A stretch of DNA of 64,000 nucleotides from Lepidodermella squamata (GCA_047495785.1 JBLDXI010000010.1:1860001-1924000); one strand, 5' to 3'; counted from the first letter of the stretch, positions 32,367 through 45,376 are shown. Numbers and translations: made by a program. The notes: a model not told the origin generated them from the letters alone.

Positions 32367-32550
32367 ATAATTCTCGCTTTCTAGTTTCATCTAGTTTTAG
32401 TTTTCTCTGATTTCGACTTTAAACTGACATATCACCTTACTTGCGCCAACTGCAAGGAAAGGCTCCTATGCCGTACTTAGTTTCTTCACCTTTCGATTTC
32501 GTTATGAGGAGTGATACTCTGGAAAATAAATATATTTTGCTCTCAGTATA

Positions 32551-33276
32551 TTCGCATGATGGATGACATTTCGCCCTGAGGCGCTCCACAAATTGAGTCC
32601 GGATCTGGTTGCTAGATCAGAGTTCGAATGTAACCAAAAGCCATTGAAGATAGTCGAAAAAAATCGTACAAGTTCGCTCCAAGCATAGAAGTTTAGAGCT
32701 CGATCAGAGAGAGGTTCCTGTTCCATCAAAATTACCTGTTATGTTTCCTCGAAGCGATGTGCGTTTCATGAAATTGGGTACCTGGACGCCGCGGCTTCAA
32801 AGCATCCTTAATACTTCCCCGAAAATTGAATAATGAGCTAGAATTACGTGGGAATGTTGACACTTTTATAGAGGAAACTTTGGAAAGCTTCTTATTCAAA
32901 AATTACATTTCAAAATAATTCAAATTCAACAATTCAAAATAATGTTTTTTTGCGAGCCGCGGCGTCTCATAGTCGGTCTCAGGATGCTTTTGGTTTTTGG
33001 TCCATGCCTGGCTCGTCTTTGTTTTCATTCAATGCTGTAACGCAGTCCTTTTTGGGCAGGGTAATTTCTGACACTTTTGGCTTTAAACGCGAGTTTCTCC
33101 ACAACCCAGGTAGATAGAAATACCGTTCAAAATGCAGGAGCTCCGAGTCTTGTCTTTCAAATGACACCAGAAATATGAGATTGGATTTGTTAACGAAGAA
33201 TGGTTGCACTTCTTCGCAGGTGAGCGCCGAGGTAAAATTTGCTTTGGCAGTATTTTTTGCTAGATAGAAACGTAAA
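32551..33276. other. Intergenic, nothing recognised
   Basis: AT-rich; GCCGCGGCTTC/GAGCCGCGGC near 32790 and 32955 is a short inverted match. No gene seen. Confidence 0.4.
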
Positions 33277-34432
33277 AGTTTAGTTTAGTTTAGTTTAGTT
33301 TTATTTTGCTCCGTAAACATGATGAATATATGTATGTATCTATCACATAGATACTAGTTAATTATATATAACAAATTATATATTAGTCGATCAGGAGCCA
33401 GGGACACATATGCGCCCTGTCCACTCACATTATATTTTTGTAATAATATTTTTTATATGGTTTTTAAAGATTAGTCGATCATTAATATCTATAATAAAGG
33501 CTGGCAATTTGTTCCAATTATTTATAACTCTAAAGCTAAAGAAATGAAATAGCACATCAAGATGAGATTTACGCATCAGGAGAAAATATTTATGGCTACG
33601 TGTATCATAGTTTGATTTTTTAACATCGAAAAAACATTTCGTATCTAGATTAACATTGTCTTTCAATATATCAATATATATATATAATTAGTTACACATA
33701 TATCTCTAACCAAGTGACGCTGAATAATAGTTAAGCGGCTAGGTTTTAGAAGTCTTTTTTCGTAGTCATGCGTTTTCATCACGCGCCAGGTAAACGTTTT
33801 TTGCACACCTTCCAATAACTTTTGGTCGCCAATTAGTCTTGGAGACCAAACAGTACTACAATAAAGTAAGATGGGTAGCACATAAATGTCAAAGGCTTTC
33901 ATTAGTATTTCTGTTTTCTTCGTTTGGAACGAGCGTAAAATCATACCGCATATTTTTCTGGCTTTAGCAACAGTTTTGGCACATTGGCTGGAGAAAGTCA
34001 GACGGCTGTCAACAATAACACCCAGATCTTTAATTTCATCCACACATTCTAGATATTTTTGTCCGATTACAATATTTACACATTCAGTAGTATTAATTTT
34101 CAAAACAACACATTTGTCCGGGTTCAAAATAAGCTGGCGTTCTTTTAGATAGTTTACAATATTATCAACGTCTCTTTGGATATATTCATAGCTAAAACGT
34201 TTGGTGCTTTGATCAATAGGAGTTAAGGAGGTATGAGGAAATAGTTTAATATCATCGGCGAATAGACGAATGATGCTGAATTTGATATATTTTGGTAAGT
34301 CATTTATATACAATAAAAATAGCAAGGGGCCCAAGACACTCCCTTGTGGGACACCGCTGGTCACATCGTACAATTCAGAGAAGCAATTATGTATTTTTAC
34401 ATAGCGCAGCCTGTTTTTCCTACAAAGGTGGG
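33277..34432 (-). mobile_element. 5'-truncated LINE (CR1/Jockey-type) with reverse transcriptase fragment
   Basis: The minus strand encodes LRYVKIHNCFSELYDV, TSGVPQGSVLGPLLFLLYIN and the catalytic FADD (LFADDIKLF), then the usual C-terminal part after the RT (VLPILLYCSTVWSP). At 33663 the frame ends in a TA microsatellite; the typical LINE end (YDTRSHKYFL; FFSFRVINNWNKLP) continues in another frame to 33430. The 3' end carries a pentamer tail (TAAAC)n at 33277-33304. An in-frame TAA just upstream of the first recognisable motif marks the 5' truncation. The element is dead. Confidence 0.8.
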
Positions 34433-36600
34433 ATTTATTTTACGCAAATTTTTGTTAATCAAGTCGCTGTTAATTCTTAAAAATAATTTTATCTCATCAA
34501 AATAGTTATCGGAAAAATAAAATAAGAGTAACGCGACCTTGACTAGCCGTTGCCATGGTAACGGGCGACGCCGCCGTAAAAATTTCTCGTGTTCGAGGTT
34601 CAACCAGCAACCCAAGGTCTGAACTCGGGTTTTGATGCATTTTAATGCCGATTTTTCTTGGCAGCAGTCGGAGATGTGCTTATTCTACCTGCTTGTCACT
34701 TCAAACCAGGTTACTGAGGGTTCTAAAATGGAACTAACAGGTTCCAGCGATCAAGACACTCTGAAAATTGAATGAAATGCACACAAGTAGGGTTTCATGC
34801 AAGAATTTCCCCAAGGCTTCATAGATCAAAATCGAAGCTTTCTAAAGGTATTTGAGTGAAATTATGAAACTTTTATTGATTCGTCATAGTTATATGCAGT
34901 TCGAGCTAAAAATGATTGCAATCAATCGAGAGTTACGAAGAGAGAGTGCGAGATGAGTAACGAAGCAACGAACAATCACTTTGGAAGTTCGATAAAGTTT
35001 GAGAAACTTTCGGCGGACGTGCAGTATCACTGTGATGTAACAAGACGAGCGATTACGCTCTGGTGGATTTGACAAAATGCAGGCCTTTAAAGCTGGGCGA
35101 ATCGAGTTCGATCCACTTTCAGCAGATAGCTCTGGGTGACATCGGGACATCCTTGATTGACGGGATTTTGGCTGAAGTTGAATCGACCGATTTTCGGCTT
35201 GCAAGAGGAAATTGCCAATGGAGAAGTGAATTGATTCCTATTAACAGAGGAATATTAGAATTTCAAATTATTTGAGTAAAAGCTAAAATAAGACCTTACA
35301 AAATTTAGTAGCTTGAGATAATTATGTACCCAACTAAAAGCAGACAATTCATAATCTTCCTGGTCTGAATGATGCAGCTATTGAACATTGAACATGATTT
35401 ATAGGTAAAATCCGAGCGGCCGTAATTACTGTTGAAGAACGACGCAAAAATATGAGCGAAACGCCGCGTTTGAAATGGAAAAATCGGCAATTTTTTAAGA
35501 GAAAATTTTAATTAGCGTCTAAATGTATAGGTAGCGAAATGACATAAAAGTTAGAAGCGCCAAGATCTATTAAAATCGACGATCGAGGAGAATTTCATAG
35601 AACGCAAAAAAATCAGTTTTAGCATGAGCTTTCCTGAAATACTTGCCAAAATCGAAACGGATACAGGTTGGCGGAAATGTTCAGCTTCAACTTCTTTTAC
35701 ATGGTCCAGATAGTAATATTGTCACGCTTGGCTGATTTAGCATTCGAATTTAAATCAATCATTTAAAGGAATGATTTAAAGGAATCTCTGCCGTAAAATA
35801 CTTACTCACCTAATAATCAGGTATGATTCTAACTCTTAAATAAAACTATCAGGAATAACAAGGTGTTGTTGCCGTGTTTTTAATGAAATTAGGAATAAAA
35901 TCATAAGGGTGAAAAATTAGCAAAAATGACAGGCTTGTTAGAAGTTGGAAGCTTGATAATTCCAATTCCGATCGCCAGCAAATAAAATAAGCAACGTAAG
36001 GATGGATATTCGCGACTGAGTTTTCACGAATCATCACCAAATTAATCCAAGAAAAATTTGAAAAAATCTAATCCAAGCTGAAGTCACCTTAATTGAATTT
36101 TTTTAGGGCCAGATATTCTTAGGTATCAATTTTTAATTGATAAAAAATTTGGAAAATAATAGAGAACAGTGAATTCTTTTCATAATCGCATAGCATTAAA
36201 TTTCTCGATAGAAATCCAACCGAAAAAATTACTGCTAACTTTTACCTTTCACATGGCTGCTTGAACTGGAAATTTCTCTCGTCCAGGATATGCCTTGATG
36301 TCCAAGAAGTTCTTTCCAGCCTGCGACGTCTCAGTGACAACGGAAGGCTCAAATTCGACTTGCAACAGCAACTCCGTCACGGTTGAGTGATTGCGGGGTG
36401 TCTGATAATCTGATAATTGAAATCAAGTCGCAGGAACATATTTCGAATCAACGTTCGGCCTCATTTCGACTCTGATTCCAAAATTTTCACCAGGTAGTAT
36501 CGGGTTTCAGCGGCCAGGGTTGCCTGGGATAGAAATATAATGAAATTAATATAATTTTGGAAATTTATCAATTTTTTCTCACAATGAACTGTTCTTATAT
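34433..36600. other. Intergenic, no supported gene
   Basis: About 2.2 kb of AT-rich sequence with short open frames only (for example 34890-35275 on both strands). No domain, promoter or paired repeat recognised. Confidence 0.4.
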
Positions 36601-36609
36601 TATTATTCA

Positions 36610-37600
36610 AAGCTCGAAGCCTCCACGTCACGCCTGAATGAATCTACCGAATGAAAATACCTATGAGCCAAATTGAGCTGAAATTTGAATAAAACTTGAA
36701 ACCCAGGCGATCGACGCTACTCAGGGGCGGAAATGATGCGTTGCAGAGAGGGACATAAATGCTGAAAATAGCCGAAACGAAGTTGAATGATTCAAGTAAA
36801 TTTAAGGAAGCTGATAACACGCAACTCAAGCATATTATCATGGGCTAAAATATCGAATGTCGAAAATTGCCTTAAACATGAACTAAATGAACTCGCAAAG
36901 CACGCGAATCGACAATTTCCCACCCGCTTCTCAGATTAATTAATGAAATAAAAAATCGATTTGAGTAATCAAATTTGGTAGCTTACCTATCATCAGGTCG
37001 CCAGTAACAGAACCGACAGAAAGTCGAGGTTTTAGCATTTCCAAATATCAACCGGCATCGGCCAATCGCTGCAGCGCTAATTTGGCCACGGTTGACTGAT
37101 TTCGATTTGGAGATCGCTCTGTCTGACCGCGCCACCTTCACGGTTGCGATGCAGGAAAATGGTAGTTTTTCTGAGAGAAATCCGCGTTTCGGGCCTTGGC
37201 ATATACCGATAATTTTCGGGTCATCGCCGTGTCGAGTCTGACGTAATTTGATTGAGCGAAACTGAAGAGCGCCACTGCCTTGCCGAATTGAAGTGAGAAC
37301 GATTACTCAAACAGATTGGTTTGTCCGAAATTTTTCTAGGCTGAATGCTTTTGGAGAATTCGCTGGATTCAGTCTCACCGAGTTAAGGTTTTGGTTGCTG
37401 TTGATTAGACGGTCATCTTCCTGTTTCCTGGCCATAAATGGTACAACAGGCAGTCGAGTCCAATGCCTCAAATTTCCAAAATTTTCGAATTTGAAGGCGA
37501 ATTGTTGGCCAGGCTCTCCCCGAGTCAAACGCCGGCCATGGAAAGCTCATGCCTTGATCAAGCGTATTTTATCTATAAAGATAGCGTAAAAATTTGAAAA
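36610..37600. repeat. Diverged 1.2-1.3 kb tandem duplication, unit 1
   Basis: Shares ordered blocks with 37830-38745: CTCGA(A/G)G.CTC.ACGTCACGCCTGAATGAATCTA, then TTTTCGGGT.ATCGC.GTGT.GAGTCTGA, then GAATTCGC.TGATTCAGTCT.ACCGAG. Base identity is moderate and no frame is conserved, so it appears non-coding. Confidence 0.5.
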
Positions 37601-37829
37601 TAATAAAATAACAGGCGTTATTATTAGACATTATTAGAATTAGAATATTGAAAAGAACGGGAAAAATGTCTACGAAAAAATAAGCGTCAACAAATTTACT
37701 GGTGCTTTGCGTTTGAAGCTGATATTTTTAAATATTATTTTTAAGTTGTTTTTTCCTGAAAATTACGATAGAATCAGTCTTTATTTTCGGGAATTTTTCA
37801 AAAACAGTTTATAAATTTGAGGAAAGGCT

Positions 37830-38745
37830 CGAGGGCTCTACGTCACGCCTGAATGAATCTAAGGTTTTTAAATAATGAACGTAAAATTTAGGGAAGCTCA
37901 AGAGTGGGAGATATGACGACAGCTAAAAAATTCAAAAATTCATGTACACTAATAGATGTGGTCCTTCTTTTAGCGGAACCAAATTTTGGAATTTTCTAGT
38001 GGCCTGAAATCGCCTTTCGGATATTTCTTGCGGGTCAGGATTGGCCAAAATAACTTTAGAAAAATCCCCAGTAAATTCAGCGTAACATTCTCTACAAGGC
38101 AGAGTGTTCAATTCAGCTTCGCCTAAAATTCGTAGAATTATTCAAAAAATGACTCTTGACATATTTCGACTTATTTCGACATATTTAGTTCCGATACAGC
38201 AAATTTGGTTCCGTTAAACGATATTCTGTAATAGATGATTCAAGGCCCGTTTCCCAATCATTTTGAAGAACAATATTCGGAAAAATAATAGAAAGAAATA
38301 GGTCACCTGCCATCAGATCACTAGCACCAAACTGGGTCCATCGAAACTTGAGGCTGAGCCTGGTTCCAGCCCAATGCTTCCCCAAGAAGGTAGGAGACGA
38401 GTACAACAACAACGCCACCAACTGCGACACTGATTTAGTAACAATTGGCTGAAATTGATGGCAATCTCACTGACCGCGCTTCGTTCGCGGTAAAATTGCG
38501 GGGCTTTTCGGGTTATCGCTGTGTTGAGTCTGATGACGATTTGACTGAACGAAGCTCGAGAGCTACAATGCCTTGCCGGGCAACCGAAGAGAACGATTAC
38601 CGAAACAATATTCGATTTCTACGAAATTTTCACGGTTGAATGATTACAGCGAATTCGCTTGATTCAGTCTTACCGAGATGAGATCGCGTTGCTATGAATT
38701 GGATGAATTGGCCGTCTTGGATTAGGTAATAATCAGTACATCACT
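37830..38745. repeat. Diverged 1.2-1.3 kb tandem duplication, unit 2
   Basis: Second unit of the pair described at 36610. The block offsets grow from about 1,220 to about 1,300 bp along the unit, showing indels since duplication. Confidence 0.5.
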
Positions 38746-39416
38746 GTCGAGTTTGATGGCACTAAACGATCACATTTTCCGCGGCACGGTCGACTCATTC
38801 CAGGCACGGTCGTTCCAGGTTTTTCATTTTCAAAAATTCGGTCTTGAAATTTATGGTCAAGACGGAAAATAGGCTATTTGCGAAGCAGCGTCTTCCGCAA
38901 TAACTGCTCGGCTTGATAATAACGGCAGCTAAATAATTAAGCTAAAAAGTATTAAAAAAATTCTAAAAATTTGTGAAACGGATTGTGTATTTTTAACCCT
39001 ATTTAACGCCAAATATCTTTGTGTAATATCACTTGAAATATCCCGATACTGTATTTAGTCGCAAGCAAATTCCATTCTTTTGGAAATCGTAATAATCGAC
39101 AATAGTGCCATCGATTTTAATAACATGTGGAGGTAAATTGGCCGAAAGTGACCAGAAAAAATAATAATATTATCAAAATTATATAAAAATAAATAAATAA
39201 AAAATTATAAAAATTGTCATGTCTCATTTTTGACGACGATCGACGTGAAGACGAGATTCGGTGTTCACCCATTTTTTGCCTATAAATTTTATGGCTTTTC
39301 CCTTTTCCCTTTCATTTTTCTGTTAACCGCAATTCGAAATTAAAGCGGTATTATTTTTTACGAGAAAAAATGGCGATAATCCGCGCACAAAGTTAGGTCG
39401 ACATGCACGAAATCCA
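38746..39416. other. Intergenic, nothing recognised
   Basis: AT-rich spacer with a short direct repeat GCACGGTCG...CAGGCACGGTCG near 38790-38815. No gene. Confidence 0.35.
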
Positions 39417-39978
39417 GAGGTGCGTTTTTTATTAAAACCGTGGTGCTATTGTTCAGCGCTGTGATCAATGTTTCGGTGAGATTCGTAACAGAGAAATCAC
39501 AATCGGCACGTCTATCATAAACTGACCGGCTCGAATTGCGGTCAAGGTCGGTCAGAAAAGGCAAATCCCCGCGCGGATTAAGAACATTTGGCCGCGGCTA
39601 AATCGTGACATGGCTGTAATTAATTTACGACCATGCAACATGTGACCCTCGTTAATATCTGACCACATGTCTTAAAAAGAGCTAATTTCATCAAAACTAC
39701 GCAGAAAAGGTTTTTTATTTTCTCCGCAATTATTGAACATGAAATCGATTTTAAAGAAATCGATCAATTTGGTAAAATTTATGAAAATCCAAAGCGTTTT
39801 AGGCGATTTCTGACCATTATTTTGAATCCAAGCGTGCCGACAAGTTCGAATTTCTTAATTTTCAATTTTTGAGTTTTTGATTGGGTTTGAAAAGCTTTAA
39901 CTTTCCGTGTGTGTCATCTGGTGTTAATAGATGTAATTAGTCTTCAGCACACCACGGTTTTAATAAAAAACGCACCTC
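39417..39978. mobile_element. TIR element, 562 bp (GAGGTGCGTTTTTTATTAAA)
   Basis: The first 31 bases and the inverted last 33 bases agree except for a 2-base indel: GAGGTGCGTTTTTTATTAAA then ACCGTGG. No ORF with a recognisable product and no clear target duplication. The superfamily is uncertain. Confidence 0.6.
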
Positions 39979-42560
39979 AGTCGAAAAAGGAGTCTCGTTT
40001 TTTCATTGTGAGTGAAGCACATTACGTAACACTACTGGCGGAGGAGTATTTTTTCATTGTGAAACCGAACCCCCTCCGAACCCCCTCCAGCTTCTCGCAT
40101 GTTTAGTACTAGCGTGATTCACTCTGATGGATTAGCGAGCTCAAAGCGACTTTTTTGAACTACACTAAAAATTCCAATTTCGAGGTTTCGACCCACATTT
40201 TGGAATTTTTTGGCTAAGGTTCGGAATTCTTGAATAAACTTCACTAACTACTACTATTGATGATGCTCACTCGCGCTGTCATGTTTTTTTCTTGAAAAAC
40301 CGTCAATTTCAAGACTTTTTTGACTTTGAAATCTCATTCAAAAAAGACATGTTGTTGACAATTTGTTGGTCATTCTTACTAGTAGACGACTTGCCAAAGT
40401 AAAAAGACGTCTTAATATCAAATTTGGGATTTATGGCTCGAAGGAAAGTGATAATTTAGGATAATTCTTTTTGTAGACAGCCTATTTTTATAAAGGCATT
40501 AAACTTACTTAGTCATCAATTTTGCGCCCAATAGTTGCATGAAATCGTAGCCGTAAAGAAGTAATAACTGATAACGTCATGAAACTATTAAAATAGATGT
40601 GCTTCCAATAGAAAAGTTTTTGATTTTATGAAACTCGCACTTTAATTTTATGGTCATAAGAGGCAAATAGAAATGATGCTAAATTATAGAAAAACCGCCG
40701 CCCATGAAGCTAAATTCATTGCTTCAGGCTTCAGCGGAGATTTCAAGGTCGCAGCGGTAGAAAAATCGAAAAAGTAGCCAAAAGCAGTTAATTACTTACC
40801 TAAGAAAAATTATAAGCATCCAAAAGCGAAAAATTCGTAACCCGCAATCACGAAATCGAAGGTTTGTAAATAATCCGATTGCGCAACAATGGTCGGAAGG
40901 ATTAACTCGTCGCAGTACGAGCAAATAATTCTGCCAAATCAAATTATCAATATTTATACCCAGTCCTTAGCAGGTAATAGAATATCATGGGGAAGTTTCT
41001 TAGGCTGAAACATTTCGTCAGTGTCTGCCGCTTTATTTTATTACGTTCAATTATAGAAAAAGCCGCGTGACCTCAACGCGCGGAAAAGCCATCATTATCA
41101 TCGCGCTGCACTTTCATCGCTGCGGCCCCTTTTGAGTTTAATTTCTGGTGTTAATTTTAAATGTCTCGCCTTGCTTGATGGGTCATTGTTTTCATTAAAA
41201 TAATATTTCATCTTGAAAAACGGCATTTTCTTGGCGTGATGATTTGCCAAAATTCAAAAAATCAGAAAGTGTTGTAAAATTTCTAAAAATGTAATCTGAT
41301 AATTTTACCTCAATACAAACCTATAGCTTCGAATCATGACGATTTTAAGGTAATTTAACAGCTGGGAATCCAAAACGCGAGCTTGCCGAAAGCCGAATTT
41401 TTTGAGCGAAAGTGGAACGAAAATTGTCTGAAAAATCGGTTAAATTCGAGCCTAATTTTAGAAATTCAGAAATTTTTTATTTCTTTCGCTTGTGGGTTTG
41501 TGGTAACTATTTTTATAACCTGGCTCTTAAATATCACCAACGCTATGGTAAAATCAAACTGTTCAGTTCTGTCAGCCTTCGCGATACATATTCTGGGCAT
41601 TATTTTCCACAAATATAGGCATTAGCAGCTGTCGAATTTCCAATTCTTTTTCACTAAAAATTTTCATTCAAATTCGATCCAAAATTAAATGCGTGCATAA
41701 TGTTCAACCTTCAAGCGTTTACGCCAGGAACTATTAGGCCGGACTGGGTATTTTCTGATTTTTTATTAAATTTATTTTTTATCAGGTGATTTTTTTCTCA
41801 ATTTTTATTTCTCAATTTTTTTCGTGCGTGTTCTTCATTGTGCGAACTTTTAGTTGTTGCGCACTTATTTTCACGTAACAATCCAAGCGTCACAATTGTC
41901 TTACTGCCACATGCCACATGCCGTTCATCCTTCATTTGATTATTTTTCTGATTTTAGAATTTTTCATTTTTCGCTTTTTGATCACGGAACTTTCTGATGC
42001 ATGGCTGTTCATTCGCAGGCCAAGTTTCGAGTTTGCGGCCGTTTAGCCACACCGTTAGCCAAGTTATGTTACGGTAATGCTGTTGAGCAATCAAAGCTGA
42101 CCTCAGCTTTTTTGCCAAGGTAAATTTCTCAAATTTTGTAATTTATATCGCTTATGAGGAATTTTATTGTTTGCCATCGTGAACATATCTATCTTAAATT
42201 ACTTGCTCGTGCCTAGGCCCTAGGAAACTCCTACCGCACAAGAGCCAAATTTTTAATCTGGTATTCCCCCTGTTCCGAGCTTTAATGTTCCGGCGCCTTT
42301 GAAAAATTGAAATTTAATTTATTAGTATCATTGTTCAGATTGGATAGCAGCTGATCGACTGGTCGAGCTTTGACCGATGAGTGTGACGACACAGCTTACT
42401 GGCTTCCGATATCAATAGTCTACTCAACTCATTACTCGGTAATTTATCTGATTTTTTACTTATTTTTCCAGAAATTTCCTGAATTTGTCCAATTGCCTTG
42501 ATCCTCGATGTCATTGAAAATTTCAAAATTTCAAAAAATTAAATTTTAAATCTTATATTT
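39979..42560. other. Intergenic, no supported gene
   Basis: Long AT-rich spacer. The short tandem CCGAACCCCCT..CCGAACCCCCT near 40067 is the only simple repeat. No gene, promoter or RNA recognised. Confidence 0.4.
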
Positions 42561-42563
42561 GTC

Positions 42564-42701
42564 TGATATAGCACGAGTAAAGAGTCTATATCTGAGCGGA
42601 GCCGGCCGAGATTTACGAATCGGAACCAGTCGCAGACGAGTGGAGATGAGTAAATCGAGTGCGGCGAGTTCAGATATAGACAATTTACGAGTGCTGTATC
42701 A
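42564..42701. repeat. Small inverted-repeat element, 138 bp
   Basis: The left arm TGATATAGCACGAGTAAA..GTCTATATCTGA mirrors the right arm, inverted TGATACAGCACTCGTAAA..GTCTATATCTGA, over about 35 bp. The middle is relatively GC-rich in an AT-rich setting. Probably a MITE; no clear target duplication. Confidence 0.55.
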
Positions 42702-43296
42702 AAAAATTTCAAAATATTTAATTTCAAAATTTTAAATTTTAAACAATCTTTTAAATTTTAAAATTTCAAAAATTAATTTATAAATCTTTAATTTTAAATT
42801 TTTAAATTACACGCGTTTCCATTTTTTTCAATTTCTGATTTTATTTCAGCTCTCGTTCCTGCATGCTATCGAACCAACGCCATGCTATGGAAGATCCGAT
42901 TGAGGTGTGTGCGATGAAAAACCGAGCAATAATTTCCAGCCAGTGTTAAATTTCGTTACGGCCGTCATGTCGATATACCCAAGATTTTCTAATTATTCTA
43001 TAATTTGTGATCATAATATCTTCTGTTACTTGAATTCGCCTTAGGTCTATTGATTCCATAATTTTAGCCATTATTGAAGATGCCACAGATCATGCACTGA
43101 GAGCTGCGGTTATACGGCTTTGAAAAATAAAAAATTGGAACCCAGCTCTCAGCAATTTGAGGCTCCAGTACTGAATTCAAGCATTGCGTACTCCGTGAAT
43201 CCCAGGCAAACATAATGTTGGGAACTGTGTTGCTGGAGCCTCAATTGTACCGTGTACGAGTATCGGCAGAAAGTGCAATTGGATATCATACCTGAA
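42702..43296. other. Intergenic, AT-rich
   Basis: Begins with a long low-complexity run of AAATTTTAAA-like sequence (about 42720-42815). No gene seen. Confidence 0.35.
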
Positions 43297-43586
43297 TACA
43301 GGGTGGCCAAAAAATTCTGTGAAGGCGAATTCGATGCGCATCAATTTAATGAGTTATAAGAAGTTGAATAAGAAGTTTTGCCAAAGGAACTCAATTTCTT
43401 GAATAATGCGCATCGAATTCACCTTCTGCGGAATTTTTAGGCCACACTACTGTTGGGCTCAAATCGGCACTAGGGTGTCTAATTTGTCTAATTCTTCAAA
43501 ACCTTTGAAAAGCTGCTCACACTGACTGTAATACGTCTCTGCTTATGGGCGGCCAAAATTACGCACTTTTTAGCCACCTTGTACTT
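43297..43586. mobile_element. Tc1/mariner-like MITE (TACAGGGTGGC)
   Basis: The left end TACAGGGTGGCCAAAAA matches the inverted right end TACAAGGTGGCTAAAAA at about 43586. An internal inverted pair (GAATTCGATGCGCATCA near 43330 and its inverse near 43420) may be the end of a smaller or nested element finishing near 43450. The termini resemble those of 9004-9295 but the interiors differ. Confidence 0.5.
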
Positions 43587-44835
43587 GTCTGAATTCAATG
43601 CGACACGCTCTAGTGAATTCGAATTCTGCACAGTAATCAATTTCTGCGTGATTCATTACGAATGCCCTCTTTTTTCTGAACCGAATGCGACGTTATTATC
43701 TCTTTGTTTAAATTACTTCCGATACAATTTTTGGAATTTTGCCTGAAATTAAAAATAACAATTCAGCGATAACCTGTGAGTTGGTGATGTTCACATTTAC
43801 GTTATATTCACGCGTGAGTGGTTTAATCATGTATGACTTTTTGCGCGCTCTTCGTTCCAATTTAATACGGCCGTGTCACCTTTTCCTACCTTTTCCTACA
43901 AATGTCTCGTTGTGCAGAAAATAATGCAGAATTTTTTAATCATTGAAGTTGTGGAATGCGCTACTAATTAACCGTTATCTTATTCACATTCCCGAATCTC
44001 TCAGATACTTGCGAAAATTATGCCTCGAGATTCCCAACCATGGCTATAATTTTTCTCGTCTTGGAAAAAATTAAAAAAAATACCTATGGAAAAATCCTAT
44101 ACCTATCCACTTATTTCTGACTCGACAAATTTTCGAAATTTGTGTTAAATTATTCAAATAGTTCTTCCAAATAATAAATTCTTGTTTCTATTTTGTGTTA
44201 TTCTTTATTCTGATCTCGCCGGCCGTAAAAATTCTCTACCCCTATCAATTGTTTTCAATCAGCTTTCTTTTCGCCAAAACTTTCACCTCGGAAATCTCGT
44301 TTTCAGCTCGTTTTCAAAGCTTACTGAATATTAATATCTCGTGGGAAGTATGCGGTTTCAAATAATCCTGGCTGCAAAAATGTGTCAATATGTTATTACT
44401 TCAATCTTCAATTACCTTCTTATTTTCACTGCGATGGCCGCGATAGCCGGCCGAAATAAAATAAAAATGCTGATCAATCAGTGGCGTCATTTTTTCGAAC
44501 TGTGACCTATTAAGGTTACCGTATCCGGATGCAGCAGGTACTAACAGGCTCCAAATCACCTTGAAACACCTTGACATTGATCAATTCGTCGAGAATTGCG
44601 GAGAAAACTTCCATTCTTACACTACAGCCACATGACGTTCTGATGACTCAATGATGATTCATCGTTAATCCAAAGGAAAAACCGGCTGCGCTATGTACGC
44701 GAAATTTACGTCCTGTTAGAAAAGATGATATCCAATTATATAAACATTCATTAATATTGAAAGATTTTAATGTTCCGATAAAGACCCGAACTGGGTAAAT
44801 CTTTAACAAAAAGGAGAGCGATATTCTGTTGACAG
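43587..44835. other. Intergenic, nothing recognised
   Basis: AT-rich; short open frames only. No repeat or regulatory signal that I can support. Confidence 0.4.
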
Positions 44836-44861
44836 TTTTATTTGAAAGTGACGTTTCGGTA

Positions 44862-45192
44862 CTAGCTCGTACCTTTAGAAAGTTTTAGGTGGCCTTTAGA
44901 AAGTTTTTTGCAAGCGTAATAGCAGTCAAAATAGGAATTATGAGAGTAAGCTTTCGCCATGTTTTCATCACAACCCGCGACCTGCATATCGCATTGCTTC
45001 GTCTCGGCATTGAAAACGTGATACGGCCCGCCAACAAACTTGATATTACAAAAACCAGCCATTGCAGGGTAGTAGTCACAAAGGCCCAATATTCACCGGG
45101 GAGCTATCACCATCGACGGAATCACCCATTGGCCTAGAATATGCGATAGCGATGAGAAAACTCGCCACGAAAAATGAACATCGGCAACTCAT
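44862..45192 (-). pseudogene. Single-domain Kunitz-like secreted protein with a one-base frameshift
   Basis: From the ATG at 45192 a signal peptide (CSFFVASFLIAIAYS) and a short acidic linker run into a stop just after NIGPL. One base earlier in frame, the Kunitz-like domain starts at once: CDYYPAMAGFC, then HVFNAETKQC and a final CYYAC, with spacing C-9-C-18-C-6-C-15-C-3-C, the same as in the other family members of this window. The length is 331 nt, one over a multiple of three, so a single indel near 45085 explains it. A poly(A) signal lies at 44837-44842. It could be a recent pseudogene, a sequencing error or an unrecognised tiny intron. The end repeats LSKG-HLK-LSKG. Confidence 0.6.
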
Positions 45193-45376
45193 ATTTCTCA
45201 AAAAAGGAATCAACCGGTGTAGAATATACTATTCGCGTTAAATTCTGTGCTACAACATCTATGATCTCAGCTGTTGCTTTGCATAATTACCAAAACAAGA
45301 CAACCTTTATTCATTAACGGAGATATTTCTCGGAAATAAATTCATGAAAAAAAATGTTTCAATCAGATACGAAAAA

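Larger units (their letters stand above)
31070..32550 (+). repeat. Segmental duplication unit, copy 1 (gene with promoter and 3' UTR)
   Basis: Matches 47330-48870 in inverted orientation. Homology covers about 330 bp of 5' flank, the coding sequence and about 170 bp of 3' UTR including the AATAAATATATTTTGC signal. Confidence 0.75.

Noticed and set aside
31417-32390. Long open frames on other frames and the opposite strand of the repeat-protein gene (and likewise at 47439-48503)
   Set aside because: The 45-bp unit is a multiple of three and has no stop in several frames, so all are open by construction. Only the frame with signal peptide, flanking promoter and clean end shared by both copies is real.
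33277-33304. TTTAG repeats resembling telomeric TTAGG
   Set aside because: About five imperfect pentamers located precisely at the 3' end of a LINE; this is the element's tail, not a telomere.
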